Shown here piece by piece: positions 32,497 through 41,373 of a stretch of DNA of 64,000 bases (its first letter is position 1; the number at the start of each line of letters is the position of its first letter). A model generated the notes under the pieces. The model was not told the origin of the DNA and did not search any database. It saw nothing but the letters and a program-made list of their open reading frames with translations. Source of the DNA: Phycisphaeraceae bacterium (GTDB lineage: Bacteria; Planctomycetota; Phycisphaerae; Phycisphaerales; UBA1924); NCBI GenBank assembly GCA_015200025.1, contig CP054186.1:496001-560000 (forward strand), read 5' to 3'. The translations under genes and the position numbers were made by a program.

Positions 32497-34677
32497 TTAT
32501 TCGACGTTGAGGGCGGCGAGCCAGGTGTTGTAATCGTTCTGGAGCTTGGTGATTTCTTCGCGGGCCTTGGTGACGTCGGTGTTGAGCGACTCGACCTGGG
32601 TTTCCTGCTGCTTGAGCTTGTCGACCCAGGTCTTGAAGAGGTCCTGGCTGCGGTCGCCGACGGCGCGGAGGTTCTCGCGGATCCGGGCCTGCTCCTTGTC
32701 GATGAGTTCGCGCTGGCGTTCGAGCTCCTGGACGCGGCGTTGCTGCTCGTTGATGAGGCCCTGGCGGCGCTGGGCTTCGCGGAAGGCGTCGACGACGGCC
32801 TTGGAGGCCTTGCCCTGGGTTTGGTAGGCGAGCATGGTGGGGAGGTCGAAGTTGGTGACCTGGAGGGACTGGGAGTAGGTGACTTCCTGGGGGACGGTGA
32901 GGGAGGCCTGCTTGCCGGGGGCGACCTCGACCTCGAAGCGGTAGAGGGCTTGGGTCTCCTCGGAGGGTTTGGCGGGGCCGACGAGCTTGTAGCCGCCGAG
33001 CTTGGGGTGCTCGACGATGACGGTGCGTGAAGTGCTTTCGCTCTTGTTGGCGAACTGGTAGGTGATGGAGTTGACGGCGAGGTTGGTCTGCTCGATGAGG
33101 CCGTTGACGATTCGGAGTTTGCGGACGGCCTGGGTGGACTCGTCCTTGGTGATGGTGCTCATGTCGAGGTCGACGGCGTAGGCGAGGAGGCGTTTTTCGC
33201 CGGGCGCGACGTGGCCGATCTGGGCGTCGCCGGCGTATGCGGCGCCGTCGTAGACGGCGATGGGTCCCGGGAGGAACTGGAGTTTGGTGGAGTTGGTGAT
33301 CTCGACGCCTCGCATGGGGTGTTCGGAGCCGTCGGCGCGGGAGAAGATGGAGACGCGTCGTCCGGAGACGCCCTCGGTGATGATGGGGAGCATGGCGGAG
33401 CGTTGGCGTTCGATGGTGACGGGGCTGGAGAGTTCGTACTGGAAGACCTCGCCGGACTCGACGGCCTGGGCGCGGGCGGCGGCGGCGTAGTTGAGCATGG
33501 CGTCGGGTTCGAGGGCCAGTTCGGCGAAGCCGTCGCGGGGGCTGCCGGCGGCGTCGGCGACGCCCGCTCCACCTCTGGCGCGTCCCGGTGCCGGGGCGGA
33601 GGCGGGGGTCGCCAGGCGTCGGCCCATGGCTTCCATTTTGGCGGCTTCCTCGCGGGCCTCCGAGGGGAAGGGGGTCTGCCCGCCGGCGTAGGCGCGGGGC
33701 ATGACGCCCGGGACGGTGGGGACGGGGACCTGTGGCCGGGTGACGAAGAGGGGTTCGTAGAGGTCCATCTGGAAGCTGACGGGTCGCCCGGAGACGAGGC
33801 TGAGGGTGACGTTGTTCCAGTCTTCGTCGGTGGGGTTCTCGACGATGGCCCAACCCTGGAGGCTGAGGGAGGAGGGGGATTTGCCGGGGGCGGGGGCGGC
33901 GGCCTTTTTCTCGTCGGGGAGGACGAGGCGGTAGCTGGCCTTCCAGACGGGCATCTCGTGGATGTAGCTGACGGCGATGTTTCGGCCGCCCTGGCCGCGG
34001 AAGGCGATCTCGACGGTCTTGGTCCGGTCGGCGCGGTGTTCGGCGAGGGCGGTCAAGGCCTTGTTGAGCTCGGCGGCGAGGTCTTTGTCCTGGAGTTCGA
34101 TGTTGGTGACGCGGGTGAGGTCGAAGGAGCGGATGCCGCCGCCGGTGACGAGGTTGATGTAAGCGACCTTGATGGGCTTGTCGTGGTTTCCCTGGATCTG
34201 GTCGCGGGATTCGACGCCGAGGATGGTGCCGGAGACGGCGCCGTCGGCGGTGGTGAGGCTGGCGACGGCGCCGCGGAGTTTGCCGAGGAGTTCGGCGAGG
34301 CTTGGGTTGTCGGAGATGTCGACGCCGAAGCTGGAGAGGCGTCGTGCGAGGGGCTCCTTGCTGGCGTAGGAGACGCCCTCGATGGCGCCGCCGGAGAGGT
34401 CGAGGACGACCATGGATTTGAGGATGTCGTTGATCTGGTCGGTTTTGAAGCGGAGTTGGACGGCGGCGTCGCCATCGATCTGCCCGCGTCGTTCGAAGCT
34501 GCCGACGCCGGAGCGGTAGAGGGTGATGCGACGGATGTCGATCTGCCCGGCGCGTCCGGCGAGGGCTCGCGGGGCGTCGGCGCCGGGCTGGGACCTTGCC
34601 TGGGCGGCGGCGGGCTGGATGGAGAAGGCGGACAGGGCGAGGCCGGCGATCATGGCGAGGGTGAGGGTGCGGACCAT
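32497..34677 (-). CDS. Secreted DUF4139 protein with C-terminal coiled coil
   Basis: Exported protein of 726 aa. The signal peptide MVRTLTLAMIAGLALSAFSI precedes an N-terminal region with ITLYRSGVGSFERRGQIDG, then a DUF4139 core recognisable by EMPVWKASYRLVLPDE, LQGWAIVENPTDEDWNNVTL, SLVSGRPVSF and later EITNSTKLQFLPGPIAVYDG. About 100 residues at the C terminus (QRRVQELERQRELIDKEQAR and onward) form a coiled coil. DUF4139 proteins are known from animals, fungi and bacteria but their role is not established. ATG 34677 has GGAAGGAG 7 nt upstream. The upstream gene is OmpH/Skp-like on the same strand, 231 bp away, so a joint envelope role is possible. Confidence 0.83.
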   Translation of the reverse strand: MVRTLTLAMIAGLALSAFSIQPAAAQARSQPGADAPRALAGRAGQIDIRRITLYRSGVGSFERRGQIDGDAAVQLRFKTDQINDILKSMVVLDLSGGAIEGVSYASKEPLARRLSSFGVDISDNPSLAELLGKLRGAVASLTTADGAVSGTILGVESRDQIQGNHDKPIKVAYINLVTGGGIRSFDLTRVTNIELQDKDLAAELNKALTALAEHRADRTKTVEIAFRGQGGRNIAVSYIHEMPVWKASYRLVLPDEKKAAAPAPGKSPSSLSLQGWAIVENPTDEDWNNVTLSLVSGRPVSFQMDLYEPLFVTRPQVPVPTVPGVMPRAYAGGQTPFPSEAREEAAKMEAMGRRLATPASAPAPGRARGGAGVADAAGSPRDGFAELALEPDAMLNYAAAARAQAVESGEVFQYELSSPVTIERQRSAMLPIITEGVSGRRVSIFSRADGSEHPMRGVEITNSTKLQFLPGPIAVYDGAAYAGDAQIGHVAPGEKRLLAYAVDLDMSTITKDESTQAVRKLRIVNGLIEQTNLAVNSITYQFANKSESTSRTVIVEHPKLGGYKLVGPAKPSEETQALYRFEVEVAPGKQASLTVPQEVTYSQSLQVTNFDLPTMLAYQTQGKASKAVVDAFREAQRRQGLINEQQRRVQELERQRELIDKEQARIRENLRAVGDRSQDLFKTWVDKLKQQETQVESLNTDVTKAREEITKLQNDYNTWLAALNVE

Positions 34678-34908
34678 CGTGGACTCCTTCCCGGCGTACG
34701 GGCCGGGGCCTTGAACAGGTATGAAGCGGTGCGGGCGTGTGCCCGGTTCATGAAAACCGGGGCGTCGGAGTGCCTGTTGGCGTGGGCGGGTGAGCCGCCG
34801 CGGGGGGATGGCCGGCTGGGGCGGGTGGAGGGGATAGGGCGCCGGTGCTGGTCACCGGAGAACATCGACGCGGCGGGGCGAAGGGCTGTAACCGAGCGCG
34901 GCGGGGCG

Positions 34909-35589
34909 TTATTTGCCCCCCGACGGTGCGGGGGCTGCGGCGGGGGCGGAGGGATCGACGGGGAGGATCTCGAGGACCGGGGGGAGCTTGAGTTCCTCGG
35001 CGACGCGGAGGGTCAGGTCGATCTCCTTGGGGGATTTGACGAGGGGCCTGGCGAGCATCTCGATGACCGGGTCGGCGGCCTGGGTCATGTCGCCCATGCC
35101 CTGTCGCGAGGCGACGACGACGGTGAAGCCCGCGCGCGTGGCGACGGCGTCGGCGGCGGCGGTGACCTTGGCGAAGGCGTCGGCGACCTGGGCGGCGCGG
35201 AGCTGGGCGAACTGCTGGTTGATGGACTGCATTTCCTGGTCGAGGGCCTGGGCGCGCTGCTGGTACTCGCCGACGGCGGCCTGGAACTCGGGGGAGCCCT
35301 GGGTCATCGCCTGGATGCGGGTGCGCATGCCGGCGAGCATGTCCTGCTGGGGCTGGATTTTGGTGCGGGCGTCGGCGTCGAAGGCCTCGCGTGCGGGGCG
35401 GTAGGCGTCGCTCTGGAACATGCGTTCGGTGAGGGCGAGGGCGTCGACGGTCGCGATCTTGATCTGGGGCTCGACGGCCGCGGCTGCCTGGGGCAGGGTC
35501 GCGACGGCCGGGCGTCCGGGGCCGGGCCATCCGGCGGAGAGGGCGAGGGCGAGGGCGCTGTAGACGAGGACGCGTTCGGCGTGACGCAT
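34909..35589 (-). CDS. OmpH/Skp-family periplasmic chaperone-like protein
   Basis: Exported protein of 226 aa. A signal sequence with a basic start (MRHAERVLVYSALALALSAG) leads to the OmpH pattern: KIATVDALALTERMFQSDAY, then a long coiled-coil hairpin (about 60-150) with QAMTQGSPEFQAAVGEYQQR and ALDQEMQSINQQFAQLRAAQ, then the second strand ATRAGFTVVVASRQG. Skp holds unfolded outer-membrane proteins as a trimeric jellyfish; a similar role is inferred. The C terminus carries an Ala/Pro-rich tail. ATG 35589 has a GGAG site. Its -10 overlaps that of the divergent methyltransferase gene. bamA and lpxD, common neighbours of skp, are absent. Confidence 0.78.
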   Translation of the reverse strand: MRHAERVLVYSALALALSAGWPGPGRPAVATLPQAAAAVEPQIKIATVDALALTERMFQSDAYRPAREAFDADARTKIQPQQDMLAGMRTRIQAMTQGSPEFQAAVGEYQQRAQALDQEMQSINQQFAQLRAAQVADAFAKVTAAADAVATRAGFTVVVASRQGMGDMTQAADPVIEMLARPLVKSPKEIDLTLRVAEELKLPPVLEILPVDPSAPAAAPAPSGGK

Positions 35590-35654
35590 GGACGGGACTC
35601 CGGGGGGCCACGAACCGGGGCGTCGGGCGGTCGTTCCGTCCGAATCGCCCCGCG

Positions 35655-35663
35655 TAGAGTCTA
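35655..35663. promoter_or_regulatory. Overlapping divergent -10 hexamers (ompH-like / methyltransferase)
   Basis: TAGAGTCTA gives TAGAGT on the plus strand and TAGACT on the minus strand, overlapping by 3 bp. It differs by one base from the carA-priA nonamer TACAGTCTA. Here both genes have leaders of 50-70 nt with ribosome binding sites. Confidence 0.4.
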
Positions 35664-35712
35664 ACCCGGCCGGGCGGCCGACGAGGACTCGAGACTTTTC
35701 GCGGGAGCGCGG

Positions 35713-36771
35713 ATGGTTCTGGACCGACTTGTGGAGGGCGGGCGGCTTCCGGACGGGGTGATCCGGGCGGGGATCCGCCGGCTGCTCCGGGGTCGGATCG
35801 CGTCGCTGGAGGCGGGGGGGGTGGACGCGGCGGGCGAGCGGTCGCGGGCGTTCCTGGCGTCGATGCGGGGTGCCCCGATCGCGTTGGCCACGGCGGACGC
35901 GAATGAGCAACATTACGAGGTCCCGGCGGCGTTCTTCGAGTTGTGCCTGGGGCCGAGGCTCAAGTACAGCTCTGGGCTGTGGGGTCCTGGGGTGAAGGAC
36001 CTGGAGGGTGCGGAGCGGGCGATGCTGGACCTGACGATGGCGCGGGCGGATCTTCGCGACGGTCAGGCGGTGCTGGAGCTTGGGTGCGGGTGGGGCTCTT
36101 TGTCGCTGGAGGTGGCGTCGCGGTTCCCGGGGAGCCGGGTGGTGGGGGTATCGAACTCGTCGTCGCAGCGGGCGTTTATCGAGGGGCGTGCGTCGGAGCG
36201 CGGGCTGAGGAACCTGACGATCCTGACGCGTGACATGAACACGTTCGACCCGTCGGCGGAGGGTTTGGTGCCGGCGGGCGGGTTCGACCGGGTGGTGAGC
36301 GTGGAGATGTTCGAGCACATGCGGGACTGGGAGACGCTCTTTGGGCGGGTGGCGTCGTGGATGGGTCCGGCGGGTCGGTTTTTCATGCACGTGTTCACGC
36401 ACGCGCGGTGGCCGTACGCGTTCGAGCCGGCGGGGCCGTCGGACTGGATGGCGCGGCACTTCTTTACGGGCGGGATGATGCCCAGCGACGACCTGGCGCT
36501 GAAGGTCAATGGGGACCTGAGGGCGGTGGACCACTGGCGGGTGTGCGGGACGCACTACGCGCGGACGGCGGAGGCGTGGCTGGCCAACCTGGGCGCGCGG
36601 CGCGTGGAGGCGCTAGCGATCTTCGGGCGGGTGTACGGCGCGGGGGAGGCGCGGCGGTGGCTGAACCGGTGGCGGGTGTTCTTCATGGCGTGCGCGGAGC
36701 TGTGGGGGTACCGGGGCGGGCGGGAGTGGCTCGTGTCGCACTACCTGTTCGAGCGGGCCTGCCCGCGGTGA
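35713..36771 (+). CDS. SAM-dependent methyltransferase of the cyclopropane-fatty-acid synthase family
   Basis: 352-aa enzyme that would transfer a methyl or methylene group from SAM to a lipid or related substrate. Family marks: [38 protein letters not shown]-binding [52 protein letters not shown] and the C-terminal [13 protein letters not shown]. The classic CFAS N-terminal lipid domain is very short here, so substrate may differ from phospholipid-bound fatty acids. ATG 35713 has GGGAG upstream. It is divergent from the OmpH-like gene and converges on the half-length aldehyde dehydrogenase 18 bp later. Confidence 0.85.
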   Translation: MVLDRLVEGGRLPDGVIRAGIRRLLRGRIASLEAGGVDAAGERSRAFLASMRGAPIALATADANEQHYEVPAAFFELCLGPRLKYSSGLWGPGVKDLEGAERAMLDLTMARADLRDGQAVLELGCGWGSLSLEVASRFPGSRVVGVSNSSSQRAFIEGRASERGLRNLTILTRDMNTFDPSAEGLVPAGGFDRVVSVEMFEHMRDWETLFGRVASWMGPAGRFFMHVFTHARWPYAFEPAGPSDWMARHFFTGGMMPSDDLALKVNGDLRAVDHWRVCGTHYARTAEAWLANLGARRVEALAIFGRVYGAGEARRWLNRWRVFFMACAELWGYRGGREWLVSHYLFERACPR

Positions 36772-36789
36772 ACGGCGCGGAGGGCGCGG

Positions 36790-37686
36790 TCAGGCGCCGG
36801 CGGGGTGCCAGACGGTTTTCATCTCGACGAAGGGTTCGATCCACCATGGGTCGTGGCACGCCGGGGCGTCGGACCACTCGACGCCGGAGCGGGCGGTGAC
36901 GCGCTTGAGGTTCTCGGCGGCGCCCGCGCGGAGCGCGGCGAGGTGGTCGGAGTGGAGGTTTGCGGCGTGGACGGCGTCGATGTCGCGGTGGGCGGCGAAG
37001 ATCTTGAGGAGTTCGGCGCGGTCTCCGGAGAGGATGTTGACGACGCCGGGGGGGACGTCGCCGGTGGCGCAGGCCTCGGCGAAGATGAGCGCCGGGAGCG
37101 GGCTTCGCGTTGAGGCGAGGGCGACGGCGGTGTTGCCGCCGGCGAGGACCGGGGCGAGGAGCGAGATCAGGGCGAGCAGCGGGGCCTCGTCGGGGGCGAG
37201 GACGGCGACGACGCCGGTGGGTTCGGGGATGGTGAAGTTGTAGTAGGGCCCGGCGACGGGGTTGTTGCACCCGAGGACCTGCTGGAACTTGTCGGCCCAC
37301 CCGGCGTAGTGGACGAGGCGGTCAACGGCGAGGCGGACCTCGGCGTCGCCGGCGGGGGGCTTGGTCTTGGCTTTGGCGCGTGGGGCGCGGCGTGCGGGGG
37401 AGGCCGCGTCGATGGCGTCGGCGAGTTCGCGGCGTTTGCCCTCGACCATCTCGGCGATGCGGTAGAGGATCTGACCGCGGAGGTAGGGCGTGGCGCCCGA
37501 CCAGGCGGTGAGGCCGGCGCGGGCGGCTTCGACGGCGTCGCGGAGGTCCTTTCGGCTGGCGGCGCAGGCGTGGACGGTTTGTCCGGCGGGCCCTATGACG
37601 GGGAAGGTTCGGCCGCTCTCGCTGCGGGGGAACTTGCCGCCGATGTAGAGTTTGTAGGTTTTGTTGACGTCGAGGCGTGGCGTCAT
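36790..37686 (-). CDS. Half-length aldehyde dehydrogenase-like protein without catalytic domain
   Basis: 298-aa protein aligning with the N-terminal NAD-binding half of aldehyde dehydrogenases: LYIGGKFPRSESGRTFPVIG, LRDAVEAARAGLTAWSGATP, RGQILYRIAEMVEGKRRELA, LVHYAGWADKFQQVLGCNNP, PEPTGVVAVLAPDEAPLLAL and GGNTAVALAS. The part that should carry the catalytic Cys and the general-base Glu is missing; after VVNILSGD the chain ends with a short unrelated segment. There is no sign of recent frameshift: it has its own AGGAGG site and normal codon use. It is last in deoC-ALDH-71aa-ALDH', with 1 bp to the previous stop. It may be a structural partner of the full-length enzyme. Confidence 0.85.
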   Translation of the reverse strand: MTPRLDVNKTYKLYIGGKFPRSESGRTFPVIGPAGQTVHACAASRKDLRDAVEAARAGLTAWSGATPYLRGQILYRIAEMVEGKRRELADAIDAASPARRAPRAKAKTKPPAGDAEVRLAVDRLVHYAGWADKFQQVLGCNNPVAGPYYNFTIPEPTGVVAVLAPDEAPLLALISLLAPVLAGGNTAVALASTRSPLPALIFAEACATGDVPPGVVNILSGDRAELLKIFAAHRDIDAVHAANLHSDHLAALRAGAAENLKRVTARSGVEWSDAPACHDPWWIEPFVEMKTVWHPAGA

Positions 37687-37687
37687 G

Positions 37688-37903
37688 TCAGACCTCCTGG
37701 CCGGGTTGATCGGTCGGGTCGTTGGATGGGGCGCGGGCGGCTCTTCTGGACCAGACGGCGGCGGCGAGGAAGAGCCCGGCGGCGGCGCCGGCGGCGGCCT
37801 TGCCCGGCGTCAAGCCCGGGGTGTCCATCTGCCAGATGAGGGCCACGAGGCACGCGGCGGCGAGCATCAGGAGGAACCCGGAGCGCCAGACGGGATCGTT
37901 CAC
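37688..37903 (-). CDS. Small membrane protein in the deoC-ALDH operon
   Basis: 71-aa protein with two hydrophobic stretches, FLLMLAAACLVALIWQM and AAAGAAAGLFLAAAVWSRRA, so probably a two-helix inner-membrane protein. The C-terminal tail is polar (SNDPTDQPGQEV). GTG 37903 overlaps the stop of the full-length aldehyde dehydrogenase by 4 nt (GTGA), and its own stop is 1 bp from the next start, so it is tightly coupled. Its end also contains the AGGAGG site of the next gene. No family recognised; a membrane anchor for the dehydrogenase pair is one possibility. Confidence 0.65.
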   Translation of the reverse strand: MNDPVWRSGFLLMLAAACLVALIWQMDTPGLTPGKAAAGAAAGLFLAAAVWSRRAARAPSNDPTDQPGQEV

Positions 37904-39453
37904 GGGGGGGTCCTCGCGCTGCGGGCGATGGGTGCGAGGGCGACGTAGGCGCGGAGGCCCTGGAGCCCGCCCTCGCGTCCGAAGCCGGACTCTTTGTATC
38001 CGCCGAAGGGGCTGGCGGGGTCGAACTTGTTGTAGGTGTTGAGCCAGACGACGCCGGCGCGGAGTCGTGCGGCGACGTCGAAGATTTTGGAGCCCTTGTC
38101 GGTCCAGACGCCGGCGGCGAGGCCGTAGGGCGAGTTGTTGGCGCGGGAGATGGCTTCTTCGGGGGTGCGGAAGGTCAGGACGCTGAGGACGGGGCCGAAG
38201 ATCTCTTCGCGGGCGATGGTGTGAGAGGGTTGGACGTTGGTGAAGAAGCAGGGCCTGCAGAACCACCCTTTGGCGAACCCGCCCGTGGCGCCCCCCCCAC
38301 CACCGCCGCCGCCGCCGCCGCCGCCGCCGCTGGGGACGTGGAGGTCGGCGCCCTCGTCCTGACCGAGGGCGAGGTAGCGTTCGATGGTGGTGAGTTGGGC
38401 CTTGGAGTTGATGGCGCCGACGTCGGTGTTTTTGTCCATCGGGTCGCCGACGCGGAGGGATCGGAGGCGGTGTTCGAGCTTTCGAACGACGGTGTCGGCG
38501 ATGGACTCCTGGACGAAGAGTCGGGAGCCGGCGCAGCAGACCTCGCCCTGGTTGAAGTAGATGCCGGCGATGATGCCCTCGACGGCCTGGTCGATGGAGG
38601 CGTCGTCGAAGATGATGTTGGCGCTTTTACCGCCGAGTTCGAGGGTGAGTCGGGTGCCGCGGGCGGCGGCGGCGGCGGCGATTTTTTTCCCGACCTCGGT
38701 GGAGCCGGTGAAGGCGATTTTGTCGAGGCCCGGGTGGTTGACGAGGGCGGCGCCGGTGGAGCCGTCGCCGGTGACGATATTGACGACGCCCTTGGGGAGG
38801 CCGGACTCGGCGAGGATTTCGGCGAGGCGGAGGGCGGTGAGCGGGGTGGTTTCCGCGGGCTTGAGGACGACGGTGTTGCCGCAGGCGAGGGCGGGGGCGA
38901 GTTTCCAGGCGGCCATGAGGAGCGGGAAGTTCCAGGGGATGATCTGCCCGCAGACGCCGACGGGGGCGACGGCGCGGCCCGGGAAGGCGAAGGGGAGCTT
39001 GTCGGCCCACCCGGCGTGATAGAAGAAGTGAGCGGCGGCGAGGGGGACGTCGACGTCGCGGCTTTCCTTGATGGGTTTGCCGCTGTCGAGGGTTTCGAGG
39101 ACGGCGAGTTCGCGGGCGCGTTCCTGGATCACACGGGCGATGCGGAAGAGGTGTTTGGCGCGTTCGCCGGGCGGGAGGGAGGCCCAGGCGGGCAGGGCCG
39201 CCCGCGCGGCGCGGACGGCGGCGTCGACGTCGGCGGTGGAGCCCTGAGCGACTTCGGCGAGGGTGGCCTCGGTGGCGGGGTTGACGGTGTGGAAGTAGCG
39301 GGCGGGCTTGGGCGTGACGAAGGCGCCGTTGATGAAGTGCCCGTAGCGCTGGGCGATGGCGGGCTTGAAGGATTCGGGCGCGGGGGCGTACTCCCAGCCC
39401 GCGCGGGGCGCGGGCGTTGTGGTGGTGCCGTTGACGGTGGCGCCTTGGCTCAT
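37900..39453 (-). CDS. Aldehyde dehydrogenase with polyglycine insert
   Basis: 517-aa NAD(P)-dependent aldehyde dehydrogenase, probably cytoplasmic, oxidising an aldehyde to the acid. Complete motifs: GQIIPWNFPLLMAAWKLAPA, FTGSTEVGKKI, general base in LELGGKSANIIFDD, catalytic Cys in NQGEVCCAGSRLFVQ, and EEIFGPVLSVLTF. A run of 14 glycines (about residues 375-388) is inserted in a surface loop between the catalytic Cys and EEIFGP and comes from a GGC/GGT triplet expansion. ATG 39453 has a GGGAG site, 14 bp after deoC. With DeoC upstream the likely substrate is acetaldehyde or a related aldehyde. Confidence 0.93.
   Translation of the reverse strand: MSQGATVNGTTTTPAPRAGWEYAPAPESFKPAIAQRYGHFINGAFVTPKPARYFHTVNPATEATLAEVAQGSTADVDAAVRAARAALPAWASLPPGERAKHLFRIARVIQERARELAVLETLDSGKPIKESRDVDVPLAAAHFFYHAGWADKLPFAFPGRAVAPVGVCGQIIPWNFPLLMAAWKLAPALACGNTVVLKPAETTPLTALRLAEILAESGLPKGVVNIVTGDGSTGAALVNHPGLDKIAFTGSTEVGKKIAAAAAARGTRLTLELGGKSANIIFDDASIDQAVEGIIAGIYFNQGEVCCAGSRLFVQESIADTVVRKLEHRLRSLRVGDPMDKNTDVGAINSKAQLTTIERYLALGQDEGADLHVPSGGGGGGGGGGGGGATGGFAKGWFCRPCFFTNVQPSHTIAREEIFGPVLSVLTFRTPEEAISRANNSPYGLAAGVWTDKGSKIFDVAARLRAGVVWLNTYNKFDPASPFGGYKESGFGREGGLQGLRAYVALAPIARSARTPP
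38288..38331 (-). repeat. Triplet expansion encoding polyglycine in the aldehyde dehydrogenase
   Basis: Nine or more GGC codons, two GGT and two GGG in a row on the minus strand encode 14 consecutive glycines. The tract is not expected in aldehyde dehydrogenases and can change length by slippage in steps of one residue. Confidence 0.9.
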
Positions 39454-39467
39454 CTCGATCTCCCGGC

Positions 39468-40376
39468 TCACGATTCGCTCACGTCGTAGCCCGCGGCGTA
39501 CACGCCTCTGGCGAGCCATCGGTACTGCCTGATGATGTCGTTGCACAGCGCGCTGGCGCCGAATCGGAAGAGGGCGGGCGAGAGCCACGCGTCCCCGAGG
39601 GTTTCCTTGACCATGACGAGGTAATGGAGGGCCTGCTTGGCGGTGCGGATCCCGCCGGCGGGCTTCATCCCGACGCGGCGGCCTGTGGCGGCGTGGTGGT
39701 CTCGGATGGCTTCGAGCATGACGAGGGTGACGGGCATGGTGGCGGCGGGCTGGACCTTGCCGGTGCTGGTTTTGATGAAGTCGACGCCGTCCTCGTGGTC
39801 TTCGAACTCGGCGAGGACGGCGAGGGCGAGGTCGCTGGCGTGTCGGGCGTTGTCGAGGGTTTCGAGTTCGCCGGTTTCGAGGATGACCTTGAGGTGGGCC
39901 TTGCCGCAGGCGCGCCGGGTCTCGCGGATCTCGTCGGCGACCTGGCCGAGGCGGCCGGCGAGGAAGGCACCGCGGTTGATGACCATGTCGATCTCGTCGG
40001 CGCCGTCGCCCACGGCTCGGCGGACGTCTTCGAGGCGGACCTCGAGAGGGTACTGCCCGCTGGGAAAGCCGGTGGCGACGCTGGCGACTCGGACATCGGT
40101 GCCCGCGAGTTCCTTGACGCAGACGGCGACGAGGCTCGGGTAGACGCAGACGGCGGCGGCGCTGGGGAGGTCTTGGATGGAGGGGTCGGGGCGGACGGCC
40201 TTTCGGCAGAGGGCGCGTGCTTTATCGGGGGAGTCTTTGCCTTCGAGGGTGGTCAGGTCGAGCATGGACATGGCGAGGCGGAGGCCCTCGCGTTTGGCGG
40301 AGGCCTTGATGGATCGGCGGGTGAAGGAGGCCGCCCGTTCCGCCGCCATGACCGCGTTGACCGTGACCTGGATCAC
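39468..40376 (-). CDS. deoC: Deoxyribose-phosphate aldolase
   Basis: Class I aldolase splitting 2-deoxyribose-5-phosphate into acetaldehyde and glyceraldehyde-3-phosphate. The 302-aa protein has AAAVCVYPSLVAVCVKEL, SVATGFPSGQYPLEVRLEDV, GADEIDMVINRGAFLAGR, HLKVILETGEL and the Schiff-base lysine motif DGVDFIKTSTGKVQPAAT, then KPAGGIRTAKQAL. It is longer than short bacterial DeoC (about 220 aa) and matches the group of about 300 aa. GTG 40376 is preferred because TACCCT lies 5 nt upstream; ATG 40349 is the alternative. It leads an operon with two aldehyde dehydrogenase genes and a small membrane protein. Confidence 0.93.
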   Translation of the reverse strand: MIQVTVNAVMAAERAASFTRRSIKASAKREGLRLAMSMLDLTTLEGKDSPDKARALCRKAVRPDPSIQDLPSAAAVCVYPSLVAVCVKELAGTDVRVASVATGFPSGQYPLEVRLEDVRRAVGDGADEIDMVINRGAFLAGRLGQVADEIRETRRACGKAHLKVILETGELETLDNARHASDLALAVLAEFEDHEDGVDFIKTSTGKVQPAATMPVTLVMLEAIRDHHAATGRRVGMKPAGGIRTAKQALHYLVMVKETLGDAWLSPALFRFGASALCNDIIRQYRWLARGVYAAGYDVSES

Positions 40377-40387
40377 GTGCAAGGGTA
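40377..40387 (-). promoter_or_regulatory. -10 TANNNT hexamer, leaderless-type start of deoC
   Basis: TACCCT (40387 to 40382, minus strand) lies 5 nt before GTG 40376. It sits directly after the stop of the upstream hydrolase gene, giving the deoC operon its own start. Confidence 0.45.
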
Positions 40388-41347
40388 TCACGCCGACGGG
40401 TGGGGCACGGGGTGGGGCGGGGCGGGTGTGGGCGTGGCGGCGGCGGCGATGAAGGCGGAGGTCTCGTGTTCGCACCGCTCGCGGAACGCGGGGTCGGTCC
40501 AGAGGTCGTTGTGCCCGGCCCCTTCGATCATGACCAGCCTTGCGTTGGGCGCGGCGGCGGCGATGCGGCGTCCGTCGTCGAGGTCGCAGACCGTGTCGGC
40601 GTCGCCGTGGATCACGAGCAGGGGGCACGGGAGCGAGGCGGCGAGGAGGGCGCGGTCGAACCCCCGCCAGGCGGGCCCGACGCCGAGGCATATGCCCAGC
40701 CCCACGAAGACGACCGGGGCGTTCCACCGCGTGGGGAGGTTTCGAGCGAGGAGGACGTTGGTGGCCACGCCGCGGGCGGTGCGGTAGGGTGCTTCGGCGA
40801 TGACCCCGGCGATGCGTGGGGAGGGGGAGTTCGGTCTCGCGGCGGCTTTGGCGGCGGCGGCGATCGAGACGCCCGCGCCCAGCGACCATCCCATGAGGAT
40901 GATGGGCCGGTCCGCCGCGAGTTGATCGAGGAGGGCGAGCAGGTCGTCGGGTTCTGCGGTGCCCAGGGCGGAACGTCCGCCGGAGGTCCCGTGGCCTGGC
41001 ATGTCCCAGAGGACGACGCGAGAGGCGTGTCGGGCGGCGGCGGGGAGTCGGAGCAGGGCCACGACCTTGGAATCACCCCATCCGTGGGAGATCACCACGA
41101 CGGGCCCGGAAGGATCGTCGCCCCGGACGTCCCAGACGCTCAGGTCGGCCGAACCCCGGCGGCATGACCACGCGTTGAACGTGCGGGGCGGGCACATCTC
41201 ACCGGGATCGCCGGGGAGCCCGCGCGAGACGGCCCAGGCGTAGGTCCGCCGCGGGGGTCGCCGGAGCATGCGCCAGGTCCAGAGCCACACCCCGGCGACC
41301 ACGAGGGCCAGGCCCAGGACGAGGACCGGGATGAGGCCGATCAGCAC
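40388..41347 (-). CDS. Alpha/beta hydrolase with N-terminal membrane anchor
   Basis: 319-aa serine hydrolase-like protein. An N-terminal helix (VLIGLIPVLVLGLALVVAG) anchors it in the membrane. The hydrolase domain shows VVVISHGWGDSKV (oxyanion region), WDMPGHGTSGG, nucleophile elbow MGWSLGAGVSI (Ser), VIHGDADTVCD (Asp) and EGAGHNDLW (His). This is the BEM46/YqkD-type arrangement. The substrate is unknown; esters or acyl groups at the membrane are likely. GTG 41347 has a GGAGG site about 10 nt upstream. It lies 26 bp behind rseP on the same strand, so they are probably co-transcribed. Confidence 0.8.
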   Translation of the reverse strand: MLIGLIPVLVLGLALVVAGVWLWTWRMLRRPPRRTYAWAVSRGLPGDPGEMCPPRTFNAWSCRRGSADLSVWDVRGDDPSGPVVVISHGWGDSKVVALLRLPAAARHASRVVLWDMPGHGTSGGRSALGTAEPDDLLALLDQLAADRPIILMGWSLGAGVSIAAAAKAAARPNSPSPRIAGVIAEAPYRTARGVATNVLLARNLPTRWNAPVVFVGLGICLGVGPAWRGFDRALLAASLPCPLLVIHGDADTVCDLDDGRRIAAAAPNARLVMIEGAGHNDLWTDPAFRERCEHETSAFIAAAATPTPAPPHPVPHPSA

Positions 41348-41373
41348 GGGGCGGGGTCCTCCGCCCCCGGGGT

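Noticed and set aside
36790..37686. The half aldehyde dehydrogenase as a pseudogene
   Set aside because: It has an intact start, a strong ribosome binding site, coupled junctions and normal codon use. The missing catalytic half is not found nearby in another frame.
37900..39588. Longer aldehyde dehydrogenase starting at 39588
   Set aside because: The extra codons overlap deoC and lack similarity to the family; ATG 39453 has a ribosome binding site 14 bp after deoC.
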